Shown here: positions 8,626 through 16,482 of the stretch, piece by piece
How positions within the stretch are numbered: position 1 is the stretch's first letter
Layout of the letters: each line of letters starts with the position of its first letter
Source: Rhodohalobacter halophilus
GTDB lineage: Bacteria; Bacteroidota; Rhodothermia; Balneolales; Balneolaceae
Assembly (NCBI RefSeq): GCF_001715195.1
Contig: NZ_MDWE01000036.1
Span: 1 to 64,000, forward strand
Direction: 5' to 3'
DNA length: 64,000 nt
The notes under the pieces: generated by a model
The model's input: only the letters and a program-made list of their open reading frames with translations
The model's database searches: none
What the model was told of the DNA's origin: nothing
Position numbers and translations under genes: made by a program

Positions 8626-8754
8626 AAACGGCAAACGTGAAAAGTGAAAAATCAAATTCTTTCTCACTCCTTATAATTCTTTTCAGAGTTAGAAACTAAC
8701 GGTTTCAGTACGTACAATCGAATATTATCTGGCAATTTTTCACGTTTGCCGTTT
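8626..8754. repeat. 18-bp perfect inverted repeat upstream of the helicase gene
   Basis: The arm at 8626-8643 (AAACGGCAAACGTGAAAA) is the exact reverse complement of 8737-8754, with 93 bases between. The inner arm edge is 10 bases from the helicase ATG, so both arms would lie in the promoter/leader. It may be an extragenic repeat pair or a regulatory structure. Confidence 0.65.
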
Positions 8755-8765
8755 CATTTTTCCGG

Positions 8766-8813
8766 TTTGCCTTTTGCCTTTTGCCTTTTGCCTTTTGCCT
8801 TTTGCCTTTTGCC
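8766..8813. repeat. 7-bp tandem repeat (TTTTGCC)n
   Basis: One incomplete and six perfect consecutive copies of TTTTGCC end 8 bases before the gntR stop codon. A heptamer is out of phase with codons and prone to slippage, but it lies outside any reading frame, so phase variation of a protein is unlikely. It could affect 3' mRNA structure. Confidence 0.85.
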
Positions 8814-8821
8814 TTTAAAAA

Positions 8822-9715
8822 CTATTGATCCCACAGTTCAGATCGTATCATCTGTGCACTTTTCTCTGAGATAATATACTCCAGCTTGATCCGCTTCATC
8901 TCCGGTACTTTCTGCTCCACAAGACGTGCACTGGCGGGAGTATATACGATCAGGTCGGTATTTCGGACAAACAGCGGAAGGGATTTGCCGTAGGTTGCAC
9001 CGGCCACAAACGCCCCTTCAAAATTCATGAGCGTTTTCAGCTCGTCAATAATCTTTGAGATCGACTCTTCCTCGGCCGTCACCAGACCAATCGCTTCAAT
9101 ACCCGATCGGTCAACTATCGATAGAAGCACATCCGCATCGTAGTGAAAAACCACCGGCAACAGACGAATGGTGTTACTTAACGAACGAAATTCACTCACC
9201 AGATGAATGGGAACAAAGAGTGCATCATACCTTACCAGCTCATCGTAATTTTCTGCAGAAATCGGTACACTTTTCACGCCAATCTGATTTTTGATGGAGT
9301 CTGAAAGGAGTTTCGCCAGCTCTGTGGTTTCACCTACGGTTGCGATGCTTTGAATCCGGTCGGGCCACTCCATGTAGCTGATCTGCTCTTCAAAAATCGC
9401 CTCAATCTCCTTTTCATCCAGACCGTAACCGATCAGCTCTTCCAGCAGCTCCTGCATCTTCTCGGTTCCCATCTCAATTCGCTGGGATTTATCGAGCGAG
9501 GTACTTTGTCGGTTTACTACGAAACCGCGTCCCTGTTCGGGTGTGATCAGCCCCTCATCCGCCAGCTGATGATACGCCTTCCGCACGGTGTGAAAACTGG
9601 CGCCAAGCTGACGGCCCAATTCCCGGGTTGAGGGAAGCAGCTCCCCTACCTGAAACTGCTTGGTGGCAATCATTAATCTAATACGATCGGAAATATGTTT
9701 GGCGGAGTGTTTCAT
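8822..9715 (-). CDS. GntR-family transcriptional regulator
   Basis: 297 residues. The N-terminal winged helix-turn-helix (about 1-70) is clear: LLPSTRELGRQLGASFHTVRKAY and the wing LADEGLITPEQGRGFVV. The remaining 220 residues do not look like the common FadR, UTRA or aminotransferase-type effector domains. They contain alternating beta/alpha segments (for example EAIGLVTAEEESISKII) suggestive of a periplasmic-binding-protein-like or Rossmann fold, and the ligand is unknown. The ATG overlaps the mutS stop (ATGA, 9712-9715), so it is translationally coupled to mutS, an unusual partner for a GntR protein. The stop is followed by the TTTTGCC tandem repeat. Confidence 0.88.
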   Translation of the reverse strand: MKHSAKHISDRIRLMIATKQFQVGELLPSTRELGRQLGASFHTVRKAYHQLADEGLITPEQGRGFVVNRQSTSLDKSQRIEMGTEKMQELLEELIGYGLDEKEIEAIFEEQISYMEWPDRIQSIATVGETTELAKLLSDSIKNQIGVKSVPISAENYDELVRYDALFVPIHLVSEFRSLSNTIRLLPVVFHYDADVLLSIVDRSGIEAIGLVTAEEESISKIIDELKTLMNFEGAFVAGATYGKSLPLFVRNTDLIVYTPASARLVEQKVPEMKRIKLEYIISEKSAQMIRSELWDQ

Positions 9716-12393
9716 TCCTGAGGCTTCACCAAACGCTTCAGTTCGCTCAGCATCAGCATCGCTTCAATCGGAGTCATCCGGTTTGGATCGGCGGCTTCCA
9801 GTTTATTCAAGAGTGTTTCCACATTGGGGTCCATTTGTGAGCCAAATAACGTCATCTGAGGCAATTCCGCCTGTTTCTCCACCTCTTTTGTTACTTTTTT
9901 TGCCGCTTCTTTCTTCTTCGCCGATTGAGCCATTGCCCCGTTTCCGTCGTGACTCACATCCAGCGTGTGGCTCTCCAGATTGGTTAAAATCTCCTTCGCG
10001 CGATTAATCACCACATCCGGCAAGCCGGCCATATTGGCCACCTGGATTCCGTAACTGTGATCGGCGCCGCCACGGACAAGCTTCCGCAGAAAGATCACTT
10101 TCCCATCGTGCTCCTTTACCTGTACGTTAAAATTTTTGATCCGCTCATAGCGCTCTTCAAGCTCGTTCAGCTCATGATAATGTGTCGCAAAAAGTGTTTT
10201 TGCCGCTACTTCCGGTTTGTTGTGCAGATATTCCGAAAGTGACCACGCGATACTCAGCCCGTCAAATGTACTGGTTCCGCGGCCTACCTCATCCAGCAGT
10301 ATCAAAGATTTTGGTGTGGCGTTGTTCAGAATGTTGGCGGCTTCGTTCATCTCCACGAGAAAGGTACTTTCCCCTGCTGCGAGATTATCGGAAGCTCCCA
10401 CCCTCGTAAAGATTTTATCCACGAGCCCAATCGTGGCTTTATCGGCCGGAACAAAACAGCCGATCTGCGCCATCAGCACCAGAAGGCCGGTCTGGCGCAA
10501 AATGATACTCTTACCGGCCATGTTCGGCCCGGTAATCATCAGAATCTGAAACTCGGAATTATCCAGGTAGATGTCATTCGGAATAAATGGCTCTCCGGCC
10601 TCCAAGGTTTTCTCCACAACCGGATGACGGCCTTTTTTTACGTCAATCACATCCTCTTCATTGATCTCCGGCTTCACATAGTTATTCCGAAAAGCCACCT
10701 CGGCAAAACTTTGGATGCAGTCGAGTTCTGCAATGGCCGTGGCAATCTGCTGCACATCCTCGGCAAATTCTGCAACATACAGTCGAAGCTCCTCAAAAAG
10801 CTCACTCTCAAGCGTTTTACTCTTGTCTTCAGCCGAGAGAACCTTCTCCTCAACTTCCTTCAGTTCCGGGGTGATATAGCGCTCGGAATTCACCAATGTC
10901 TGCTTGCGGATAAAATGCTCCGGCACTTTATCCTTGTGCGTGTTGGTCACCTCAATGTAGTAGCCAAACACTTTGTTGTACCCGATTTTAAGGGATGGAA
11001 TCCCCGCCTCTTTTGCCAGCTTATTTTTAATATCGGCGATATACTTCTTCCCGTTCCGGGCAATTTCCCGCAGTTCATCCAGATCGTCGTTGAATCCCTC
11101 ATCAAATATCCCGCCGTCGCGAATACTTGCGGGCGGGTCTTCCACCAATGCACCGTTGATGCGCTCCTGAACATCAATCAAAAGCTTTAAACGATTGTTG
11201 ATTGATTTGATGAGTAAGCTTTCACTCCGACTTATGATTCTCTTAATTGCGGTAATCTGCGCCAGGGAAAGCTGCAACTGTTTTAAGTCACGCGCATTGG
11301 TACGCCCCACGCTAATCCGGCTGATCAGCCGTTCGAGATCGCCAACCTGATCCAGCTCTTCGCGAAGCTCTTCCCGCAATGTGTGATCGTTCACCAGTTC
11401 ATCGACCGACTCAAGCCGGTTCTCAATTGTTTCGGCCTTCTTTAGAGGACGCATAATCCATTTCCTTAGCAATCGCCCACCCATCGCGGTTGACGTGGCA
11501 TCCAGAATCGAAACCAACGTTCCATCGGTTCCTCCCTCCTGCATGCTGGATGTCAGTTCCAGGTTTCGCTTGGTGGCGCCATCCAGCGACATGTACTCAC
11601 TGTTTTCGTAGGCATAGAGCCGTTTCAAATGGCCCAGCGAAGATTTCTGTGTCTCCTGCATGTAGTGAAGCAGTGAGCCGGCTGCTGTATGGGCAATTTC
11701 CAGATCCTCTACACCAAAGCCTTTCAGGGAGTGCGTATTAAAGTGTTCCGTCAGAATTTTATAGCCGTAATCTCCTTCATACACCCAATCTTCAACAAAC
11801 GTAATGTTGTGGGATTTCAGAATCTCAGGTACATTGTTCTTGAGCTTTTTCTGAAGCAGAATTTCTGATGGCTGTAGGGATTGAATCAGACTGTCGAGCT
11901 CCGATTTGCCGACCTGGCTCAACCCAAACTCACCGGTCGAAATATCCGAAAATGCCACACCCGCGGTTCCGCCTGCCCAGAAAATGGATATAATATAGTT
12001 GTTCCGCTTGTGATCGAGCAGCTTTTCCGACATGGTTACACCCGGGGTGGTAATCTCCGTTACCTCCCGGTTCACGATTTTTTTGCCGGCTTTCTTCGCT
12101 GTTTCCGGATCTTCGGTTTGCTCACAGATGGCCACACGGAATCCACGTTTTACCAGTTTTGGCAGATAGGAATCGAGGGCATGGTAGGGAAATCCGGCCA
12201 GTGGTGTTTGATCTCCACCGTTGTTTCTCTTGGTCAGGGTAATACCCAGTTCTTTACTGATCAGTACGGCATCATCGGAAAACGTCTCGTAAAAATCCCC
12301 CACCCGAAATAGCAGAATGGTGCCGGGGTGTTTCTCCTTAATTTCAAAATATTGACGCATCAGCGGCGTCTGTTTTTTCTTCTTTTTAGCCAT
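9712..12393 (-). CDS. mutS: DNA mismatch repair protein MutS
   Basis: 893 residues, slightly longer than E. coli MutS (853). The mismatch-recognition domain begins with TPLMRQYFEIKEKHPGTILLFRVGDFYE, containing the Phe-x-Glu-like FYE mismatch-binding motif. The connector, lever and clamp domains follow, then the ABC-type ATPase with Walker A TGPNMAGKS near residue 620 and LLDEVGRGTSTFDG near 698. A Lys-rich linker (about 830-850) precedes a C-terminal segment (ELPQMTLFGSQ), which resembles the beta-clamp and tetramerisation region seen in other MutS proteins. It recognises base mismatches and small loops after replication. No mutL lies nearby; gntR follows with a 4-base overlap. Confidence 0.98.
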   Translation of the reverse strand: MAKKKKKQTPLMRQYFEIKEKHPGTILLFRVGDFYETFSDDAVLISKELGITLTKRNNGGDQTPLAGFPYHALDSYLPKLVKRGFRVAICEQTEDPETAKKAGKKIVNREVTEITTPGVTMSEKLLDHKRNNYIISIFWAGGTAGVAFSDISTGEFGLSQVGKSELDSLIQSLQPSEILLQKKLKNNVPEILKSHNITFVEDWVYEGDYGYKILTEHFNTHSLKGFGVEDLEIAHTAAGSLLHYMQETQKSSLGHLKRLYAYENSEYMSLDGATKRNLELTSSMQEGGTDGTLVSILDATSTAMGGRLLRKWIMRPLKKAETIENRLESVDELVNDHTLREELREELDQVGDLERLISRISVGRTNARDLKQLQLSLAQITAIKRIISRSESLLIKSINNRLKLLIDVQERINGALVEDPPASIRDGGIFDEGFNDDLDELREIARNGKKYIADIKNKLAKEAGIPSLKIGYNKVFGYYIEVTNTHKDKVPEHFIRKQTLVNSERYITPELKEVEEKVLSAEDKSKTLESELFEELRLYVAEFAEDVQQIATAIAELDCIQSFAEVAFRNNYVKPEINEEDVIDVKKGRHPVVEKTLEAGEPFIPNDIYLDNSEFQILMITGPNMAGKSIILRQTGLLVLMAQIGCFVPADKATIGLVDKIFTRVGASDNLAAGESTFLVEMNEAANILNNATPKSLILLDEVGRGTSTFDGLSIAWSLSEYLHNKPEVAAKTLFATHYHELNELEERYERIKNFNVQVKEHDGKVIFLRKLVRGGADHSYGIQVANMAGLPDVVINRAKEILTNLESHTLDVSHDGNGAMAQSAKKKEAAKKVTKEVEKQAELPQMTLFGSQMDPNVETLLNKLEAADPNRMTPIEAMLMLSELKRLVKPQE

Positions 12394-12556
12394 GAACTCC
12401 GTTTACAAACATCGATTCGAATTGCAGGTGAAAGGTATTGAATTTTCCGCTTTTTTAAAGATTTACGACAATCCCGGCTATACTTTTAATCCGAACATTT
12501 CACACATCCATTTTGTTGATTGGCTTTGAATTGATTTCCAACTATTTTTCAAATAT

Positions 12557-13477
12557 ATGCAATTGTTGGATAAACATAAGTTTCGGGAGTACTGGATCAG
12601 GGTTTGGAATTTGATTGTAAAAAAGCATGTTTTTTACAACGCTTCCGCGATAACCTTCAATTTAATTATCTGTTCAATCCCGTTTACACTGATCTTAATT
12701 TCCATTATTGGGTACGTTCTCTCTATTGATGCAGCCTTTGACGAGCTTATCAGATATGGCCGGGAGCTTCTCCCAAACCTAAATTATGAACGAGAATCGG
12801 GTGACGTAATCGGCAGTGCCATCACACTGGAGACAATTATAGAACCGCTTGTGAATGCTCGTACCATTTTTGGGGTGGCCGGTATCGCAATTTTAATGGT
12901 GTTTGCCCAGGGGCTTTTTCATACCATGAAACATGCTCTGTTTGAAATTTTTGACGTTGAAGACCGAAAACATCCGATTATGGAATTGATCCATAACTTT
13001 TTCGCTTTTGGCGTTATAGGCGGTGTTTTTCTCTTTTTCAGTATTGCAATCTCCATCATCTCACTTTTCTCATTTAACGAAATATCCATCCCCTACACCG
13101 AGATTATTATTGAACTCGGATGGATGGCCGATTTTCTGACCAATGTGATCCCGATCATTTTTATGATTCTGCTTTTTTATGCCATTTTCCGGTACATCAG
13201 CGAGCGCCGGATGCAGCCAAAAGTAGCTCTCTTATCAGCCATCACTTACACCATTCTCTTTGAAGTAGCAAAGTATGGAATCGGCTTTTACCTGGAGTAT
13301 GCCCTCACGGCTTACCGCTATTTTTACCAGGGATACACAGTTTTAATTATCATTATTTTCTGGGTCTTCTATTCCGCCGTTTTATTTGTATTCACTTCCA
13401 TCCTGGCCAGATCCTACCAGGAAATTTATCTTAAGGAACCCGTATCTGACAGAAACCCATACACCGACATCTCTTGA
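12557..13477 (+). CDS. YihY/BrkB-family inner membrane protein
   Basis: 306 residues with about six hydrophobic helices. The N-terminal HVFYNASAITFNLIICSIPF and the later FHTMKHALFEIFDVEDRKHP are characteristic of the YihY/BrkB family, with HTMKHALFEIF corresponding to the conserved amphipathic stretch after the second helix. Family members were once annotated as ribonuclease BN in error; their true role is unresolved. The gene overlaps the next one by one base (TGATG at 13475-13479), implying co-translation with the glycosylase. A candidate promoter (TTG at 12520, TATTTTTC at 12543) would leave a very short leader. Confidence 0.88.
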   Translation: MQLLDKHKFREYWIRVWNLIVKKHVFYNASAITFNLIICSIPFTLILISIIGYVLSIDAAFDELIRYGRELLPNLNYERESGDVIGSAITLETIIEPLVNARTIFGVAGIAILMVFAQGLFHTMKHALFEIFDVEDRKHPIMELIHNFFAFGVIGGVFLFFSIAISIISLFSFNEISIPYTEIIIELGWMADFLTNVIPIIFMILLFYAIFRYISERRMQPKVALLSAITYTILFEVAKYGIGFYLEYALTAYRYFYQGYTVLIIIIFWVFYSAVLFVFTSILARSYQEIYLKEPVSDRNPYTDIS

Positions 13478-14082
13478 TGTTTACTACGAAGAATCTATTG
13501 CCAACAGATTTTTATGCCAATCCCGATGTTGTTGATGCAGCTCAGAAACTCCTGGGTAAAGTCTTGTGCAGCCATATAAACGGGGAATTCACATCAGGAA
13601 TTATTTCTGAAACAGAAGCCTACTGTGGCCGGAACGACAAAGCGTGCCATGCCAATAACGGCAAACGAACCGAACGCACGGAAGTCATGTTTGGCGAACC
13701 CGGTCACGCCTACATCTATTTGTGCTACGGAATCCACCATCTCTTTAATGTGGTGACCAATCAAAACGGACTGGCCGATGCCGTGCTCGTACGAGGCATC
13801 TTACCGCTGGATGGACATCATCACATACAGGAGAGGAGAAACATACAAGACAACCGCCAACTGTGCAACGGGCCGGGCAAACTGACACAAGCCCTCGGCA
13901 TAACAACCAATCTGAATAAAACCAATCTGAGAAAACCGCCTGTCTGGATTGAAGATCGGGGTATTCATGTGCCTGAGAATGAGATCATCCCTTCAAAAAG
14001 AGTCGGCGTGGAGTATGCCGGAGACCACGCAGACAGGCTCTGGCGGTTTGAAATTTCTTCTCAGCTCCGTAAGAAAATATAG
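13477..14082 (+). CDS. DNA-3-methyladenine glycosylase (Mpg/AAG family)
   Basis: 201 residues from the ATG at 13477, which overlaps the brkB-like stop; an in-frame TTG at 13474 is less likely. The AAG fold is recognised from VAQKLLGKVL-like VDAAQKLLGKVLCS, the catalytic Glu in ISETEAYCG, HANNGKRTERTEVMFGEPGHAYIYLCYGIHH (DNA-intercalating and active-site loops) and CNGPGKLTQALGI near residue 130. The enzyme removes alkylated purines such as 3-methyladenine and hypoxanthine, starting base-excision repair. The length matches the usual 190-210 residues. Coupling to the BrkB gene looks positional rather than functional. Confidence 0.95.
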   Translation: MFTTKNLLPTDFYANPDVVDAAQKLLGKVLCSHINGEFTSGIISETEAYCGRNDKACHANNGKRTERTEVMFGEPGHAYIYLCYGIHHLFNVVTNQNGLADAVLVRGILPLDGHHHIQERRNIQDNRQLCNGPGKLTQALGITTNLNKTNLRKPPVWIEDRGIHVPENEIIPSKRVGVEYAGDHADRLWRFEISSQLRKKI

Positions 14083-14172
14083 AACCGTCTCATCCAAAGG
14101 TTATAACCGATTCCTCTCCCCCGTTCAATTTTTTTCTGTTTAATCATTATTCAGGAACTGGGTTGAAAGGAA

Positions 14173-14820
14173 TTGAGTTTCGACTTTAACAATCAAAAAA
14201 ATAAATTCAAGAACCATGTTAAAAAAGCTATCTATTTATCTATCACGTCATTTTTATTTATCACACTAACCGCATTTACCGTTATCGACAGAGATGCAAC
14301 CGACTGGCAACTTGACAAAGCACACAGTTCCATTAAATTCACCATCACACACTTTTTTACTCCTGTAACCGGTACGTTTGATGATGTGGACGCCACGATC
14401 AATTTTGACCCGGAGAATCTCGAAGAGAGCCGTATTGATGTAACCATTCCCGTCGAAAGTGTAAACACACGCAACGAACGCCGCGATAACCACCTTCGGT
14501 CTGAGGATTTCTTTAATACCTCACAATGGCCAAACATGCGATTTGTCAGTAGCTCGATTGAGCAAACCGGTGAAAATGAATTTGTAGCCCGTGGTGAACT
14601 CACCATTCGTGATGTAACCCGGGAATTTGATCTGCCCTTTCAGCTCCTTGGAGTGATGGATCACCCAATGCAAGAAAATACGCGCGTTGCAGGAATATCT
14701 GCCAAAGCCGAATTGATGCGAACCGATTTTGGTGTTGGCGTTGGCGACTGGGCCGCAACGGCAGTGGTAGGCGACAGAGTAAATATTGAACTTAACCTTG
14801 AGTTGACAACTTCGATTTGA
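14173..14820 (+). CDS. YceI-family secreted lipid-binding protein
   Basis: 215 residues if begun at TTG 14173, the first possible start after an in-frame stop at 14164. The N-terminus contains KK followed by a hydrophobic run (AIYLSITSFLFITLTAFTVI), a Sec signal peptide. The mature part is a YceI lipocalin-like beta-barrel: WQLDKAHSSIKFTITHFF at the start, NTRNERRDNHLRSEDFF in the middle and the closing DRVNIELNLELT. Relatives bind isoprenoid lipids in the periplasm. The start is doubtful: an ATG at 14216 gives a natural signal-peptide beginning (MLKKLSIYLS) but in another frame that closes after 17 codons, with an ATCT-like repeat between. See findings. Confidence 0.88.
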   Translation: MSFDFNNQKNKFKNHVKKAIYLSITSFLFITLTAFTVIDRDATDWQLDKAHSSIKFTITHFFTPVTGTFDDVDATINFDPENLEESRIDVTIPVESVNTRNERRDNHLRSEDFFNTSQWPNMRFVSSSIEQTGENEFVARGELTIRDVTREFDLPFQLLGVMDHPMQENTRVAGISAKAELMRTDFGVGVGDWAATAVVGDRVNIELNLELTTSI

Positions 14821-14843
14821 GCAACACCACTACCTACTTATTT

Positions 14844-14873
14844 AAGCCCGGATTCATTTTCGGGCTTTTTTTA
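14844..14873 (+). terminator. Rho-independent terminator after the YceI gene
   Basis: AAGCCCG, loop of about 10 bases, CGGGCTT, then a run of seven T. It is placed 23 bases after the stop codon. Confidence 0.85.
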
Positions 14874-15025
14874 TTTCAGGGATATGGGGAGTGCCTTACC
14901 AAACGGTTCCCGATTTCAAGCGAAGAGAAACTTCAACTATTATTGGGAAAAACTGATTTCTCGTTCTCACTTTTGCCAATCAACCCTTATATTTAATCCC
15001 GTTGAACCAAAAGGCTACCAGTTAC

Positions 15026-15589
15026 ATGAACAAGAATACATTTTACATACTTACCGGTTTCATTCTATTTGCAGCACTCTCGAGACTGCTGCCACATCCA
15101 TACAATTTTACACCGCTCGGCGCAATTGCACTGTTTGGAGCTGCGTACTTTAAAAATAAAAAGTGGGCGTTTATTGTACCTATGGCAGCATTCTGGGTAA
15201 GCGACCTATTGCTTAACAACCTCGTTTATTCATCTTTCTATGAAGGATTTACATGGTTCACCGGTGGATTTTTCTACATTTACGGAAGCATCGCATTGAT
15301 TGCGCTCTTAGGTTATTACCTTCTCAAAAAGGTTACAATTGGCCGTGTTATTGGAGGGGCATTTGGAGCATCGGCTATTTTCTTCATTGTAAGTAATTTT
15401 GGAGTATGGGTAACCAGCCCGCTCTACCCGCTATCAGCAGAGGGTTTAATGGCTTGCTATACTGCTGCTATTCCCTTCTTCCACAACACAATTGGAGGAA
15501 ACCTGGTTTACAGCGCCCTACTTTTTGGTGCTTACGAGTGGATGAAAGTACAGTACCCATCCCTTCAGACTGTTGAAGCTAACGTCTAA
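15026..15589 (+). CDS. DUF6580-like integral membrane protein
   Basis: 187 residues from ATG 15026; the frame extends upstream to a TTG at 15002, which would add eight polar residues. Five or so hydrophobic helices are visible, beginning TFYILTGFILFAALSRLLPHPYNFTPLGAIALFGAAYF. The RLLPHPYNFTPLGA motif is characteristic of the DUF6580 family found in Bacteroidota and relatives. Function is unknown; the topology resembles small substrate-binding components of ECF transporters, which is only a speculation. The short-chain dehydrogenase gene starts 11 bases after the stop, so the two probably share a transcript. Confidence 0.8.
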   Translation: MNKNTFYILTGFILFAALSRLLPHPYNFTPLGAIALFGAAYFKNKKWAFIVPMAAFWVSDLLLNNLVYSSFYEGFTWFTGGFFYIYGSIALIALLGYYLLKKVTIGRVIGGAFGASAIFFIVSNFGVWVTSPLYPLSAEGLMACYTAAIPFFHNTIGGNLVYSALLFGAYEWMKVQYPSLQTVEANV

Positions 15590-15600
15590 ACTCATTTCGC

Positions 15601-16326
15601 GTGAAGAAACGCATGGTCATTATCGGTGCCACATCCGGTATCGGAGAACAACTTGCCAGACTCGCCATCCGAAACGGATATATTGTAGGTGGTACAGGCC
15701 GGAGAGTTGCACGTCTAAAAGCACTGAAGGATGAACTGGGTGACAATTTTTATACCCACCAGATGGATGTCACCCTTTTTGATGAAGCGAAAACTGCACT
15801 TCACAACTTGATTGACCGGATGGGGGGGATGGATATCATTGTGCTCAATGCAGGTATCTCAAATCACCCCGCTTCGTCAATTGTAGCTATGGAGCAAAAA
15901 GTGATTGATGTGAACGTGAGTGGATTTGTTCAGCTTTTTGGGGAGGCCTTTCAATATTTCAGGAAGCAGGGGCACGGACAGATCGTTGGCATATCTTCCA
16001 TCGCCGGACTTTTTGGATCGTCGCGTGCAGCTCCCTACAGTGCATCAAAAGCCTTTATATCTACTTACATGCAGGCATACCGACAGAGATGCAACCGCAT
16101 AAAAGAGGATATCCCCGTTACTGATATTGTTGCCGGATTCATCAAAAGTGAGATGACGGAAGGAAAGAGAGGGATGTTCTGGGTAGCTGAAACAGACAAA
16201 GCGGTAGAGCAGATACTGCATGCTATAGAGAAGAGAAAGCCGGTTGCTTACATTACACGGCGGTGGCGCCTGGTGGCTTGGCTCATTCACCTGATGCCCG
16301 ATCGTCTTATTGACAGGCTTTGGTAA
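15601..16326 (+). CDS. SDR-family NAD(P)-dependent oxidoreductase
   Basis: 241 residues from GTG 15601 (MKKRMVIIGATSGIGEQL); ATG at 15613 would cut into the first beta strand's lead. Cofactor-binding GATSGIG lies at about 9-15, VLNAGIS near 85, the catalytic Ser in GISSIAG and Tyr-x3-Lys in APYSASKAF. The classical SDR fold is complete. The substrate is not predictable; C-terminal RKPVAYITRRWRLVAWLIHLMPDRL is a hydrophobic tail that could associate with membrane, as in SDRs acting on lipids. It lies 11 bases behind the DUF6580 gene. Confidence 0.9.
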   Translation: MKKRMVIIGATSGIGEQLARLAIRNGYIVGGTGRRVARLKALKDELGDNFYTHQMDVTLFDEAKTALHNLIDRMGGMDIIVLNAGISNHPASSIVAMEQKVIDVNVSGFVQLFGEAFQYFRKQGHGQIVGISSIAGLFGSSRAAPYSASKAFISTYMQAYRQRCNRIKEDIPVTDIVAGFIKSEMTEGKRGMFWVAETDKAVEQILHAIEKRKPVAYITRRWRLVAWLIHLMPDRLIDRLW

Positions 16327-16337
16327 CTTCCGTTTTT

Positions 16338-16427
16338 CTACAGCAAAAGATAGAGCAGAAACAGAATAAACGGGAGTGTGAAGACCCAGTCTGATGATTG
16401 ATATTTCGTCGTTTCTCTCATTTCCAT
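16338..16427 (-). CDS. Possible 29-residue single-pass membrane micro-protein
   Basis: A small open frame beginning MEMRETTKYQSSDWVF and ending in LPFILFLLYLLL then TAG. It has a polar N-terminal half followed by a hydrophobic helix at the extreme C-terminus, as in many bacterial small membrane proteins. It occupies most of the 156-base gap between the SDR gene and comM (on the opposite strand to the SDR gene). No clear Shine-Dalgarno is seen. Too short to be certain; support is only its hydrophobic pattern and its fit to the gap. Confidence 0.35.
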   Translation of the reverse strand: MEMRETTKYQSSDWVFTLPFILFLLYLLL

Positions 16428-16482
16428 GTTTTTATTTTCTTTAACTGATTCTACACAATTTTGTTTCACCTTCAGAATTAGA

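Noticed and set aside
8766-8813. Tandem heptamers considered as a small CRISPR or protein-coding repeat
   Set aside because: Units are 7 bases without spacers, and no cas genes or open frame cover them.
14884-15153. An 89-codon plus-strand frame overlapping the start of the DUF6580 gene
   Set aside because: It overlaps a well-supported membrane-protein frame by 128 bases in another phase, and its protein sequence shows no pattern.
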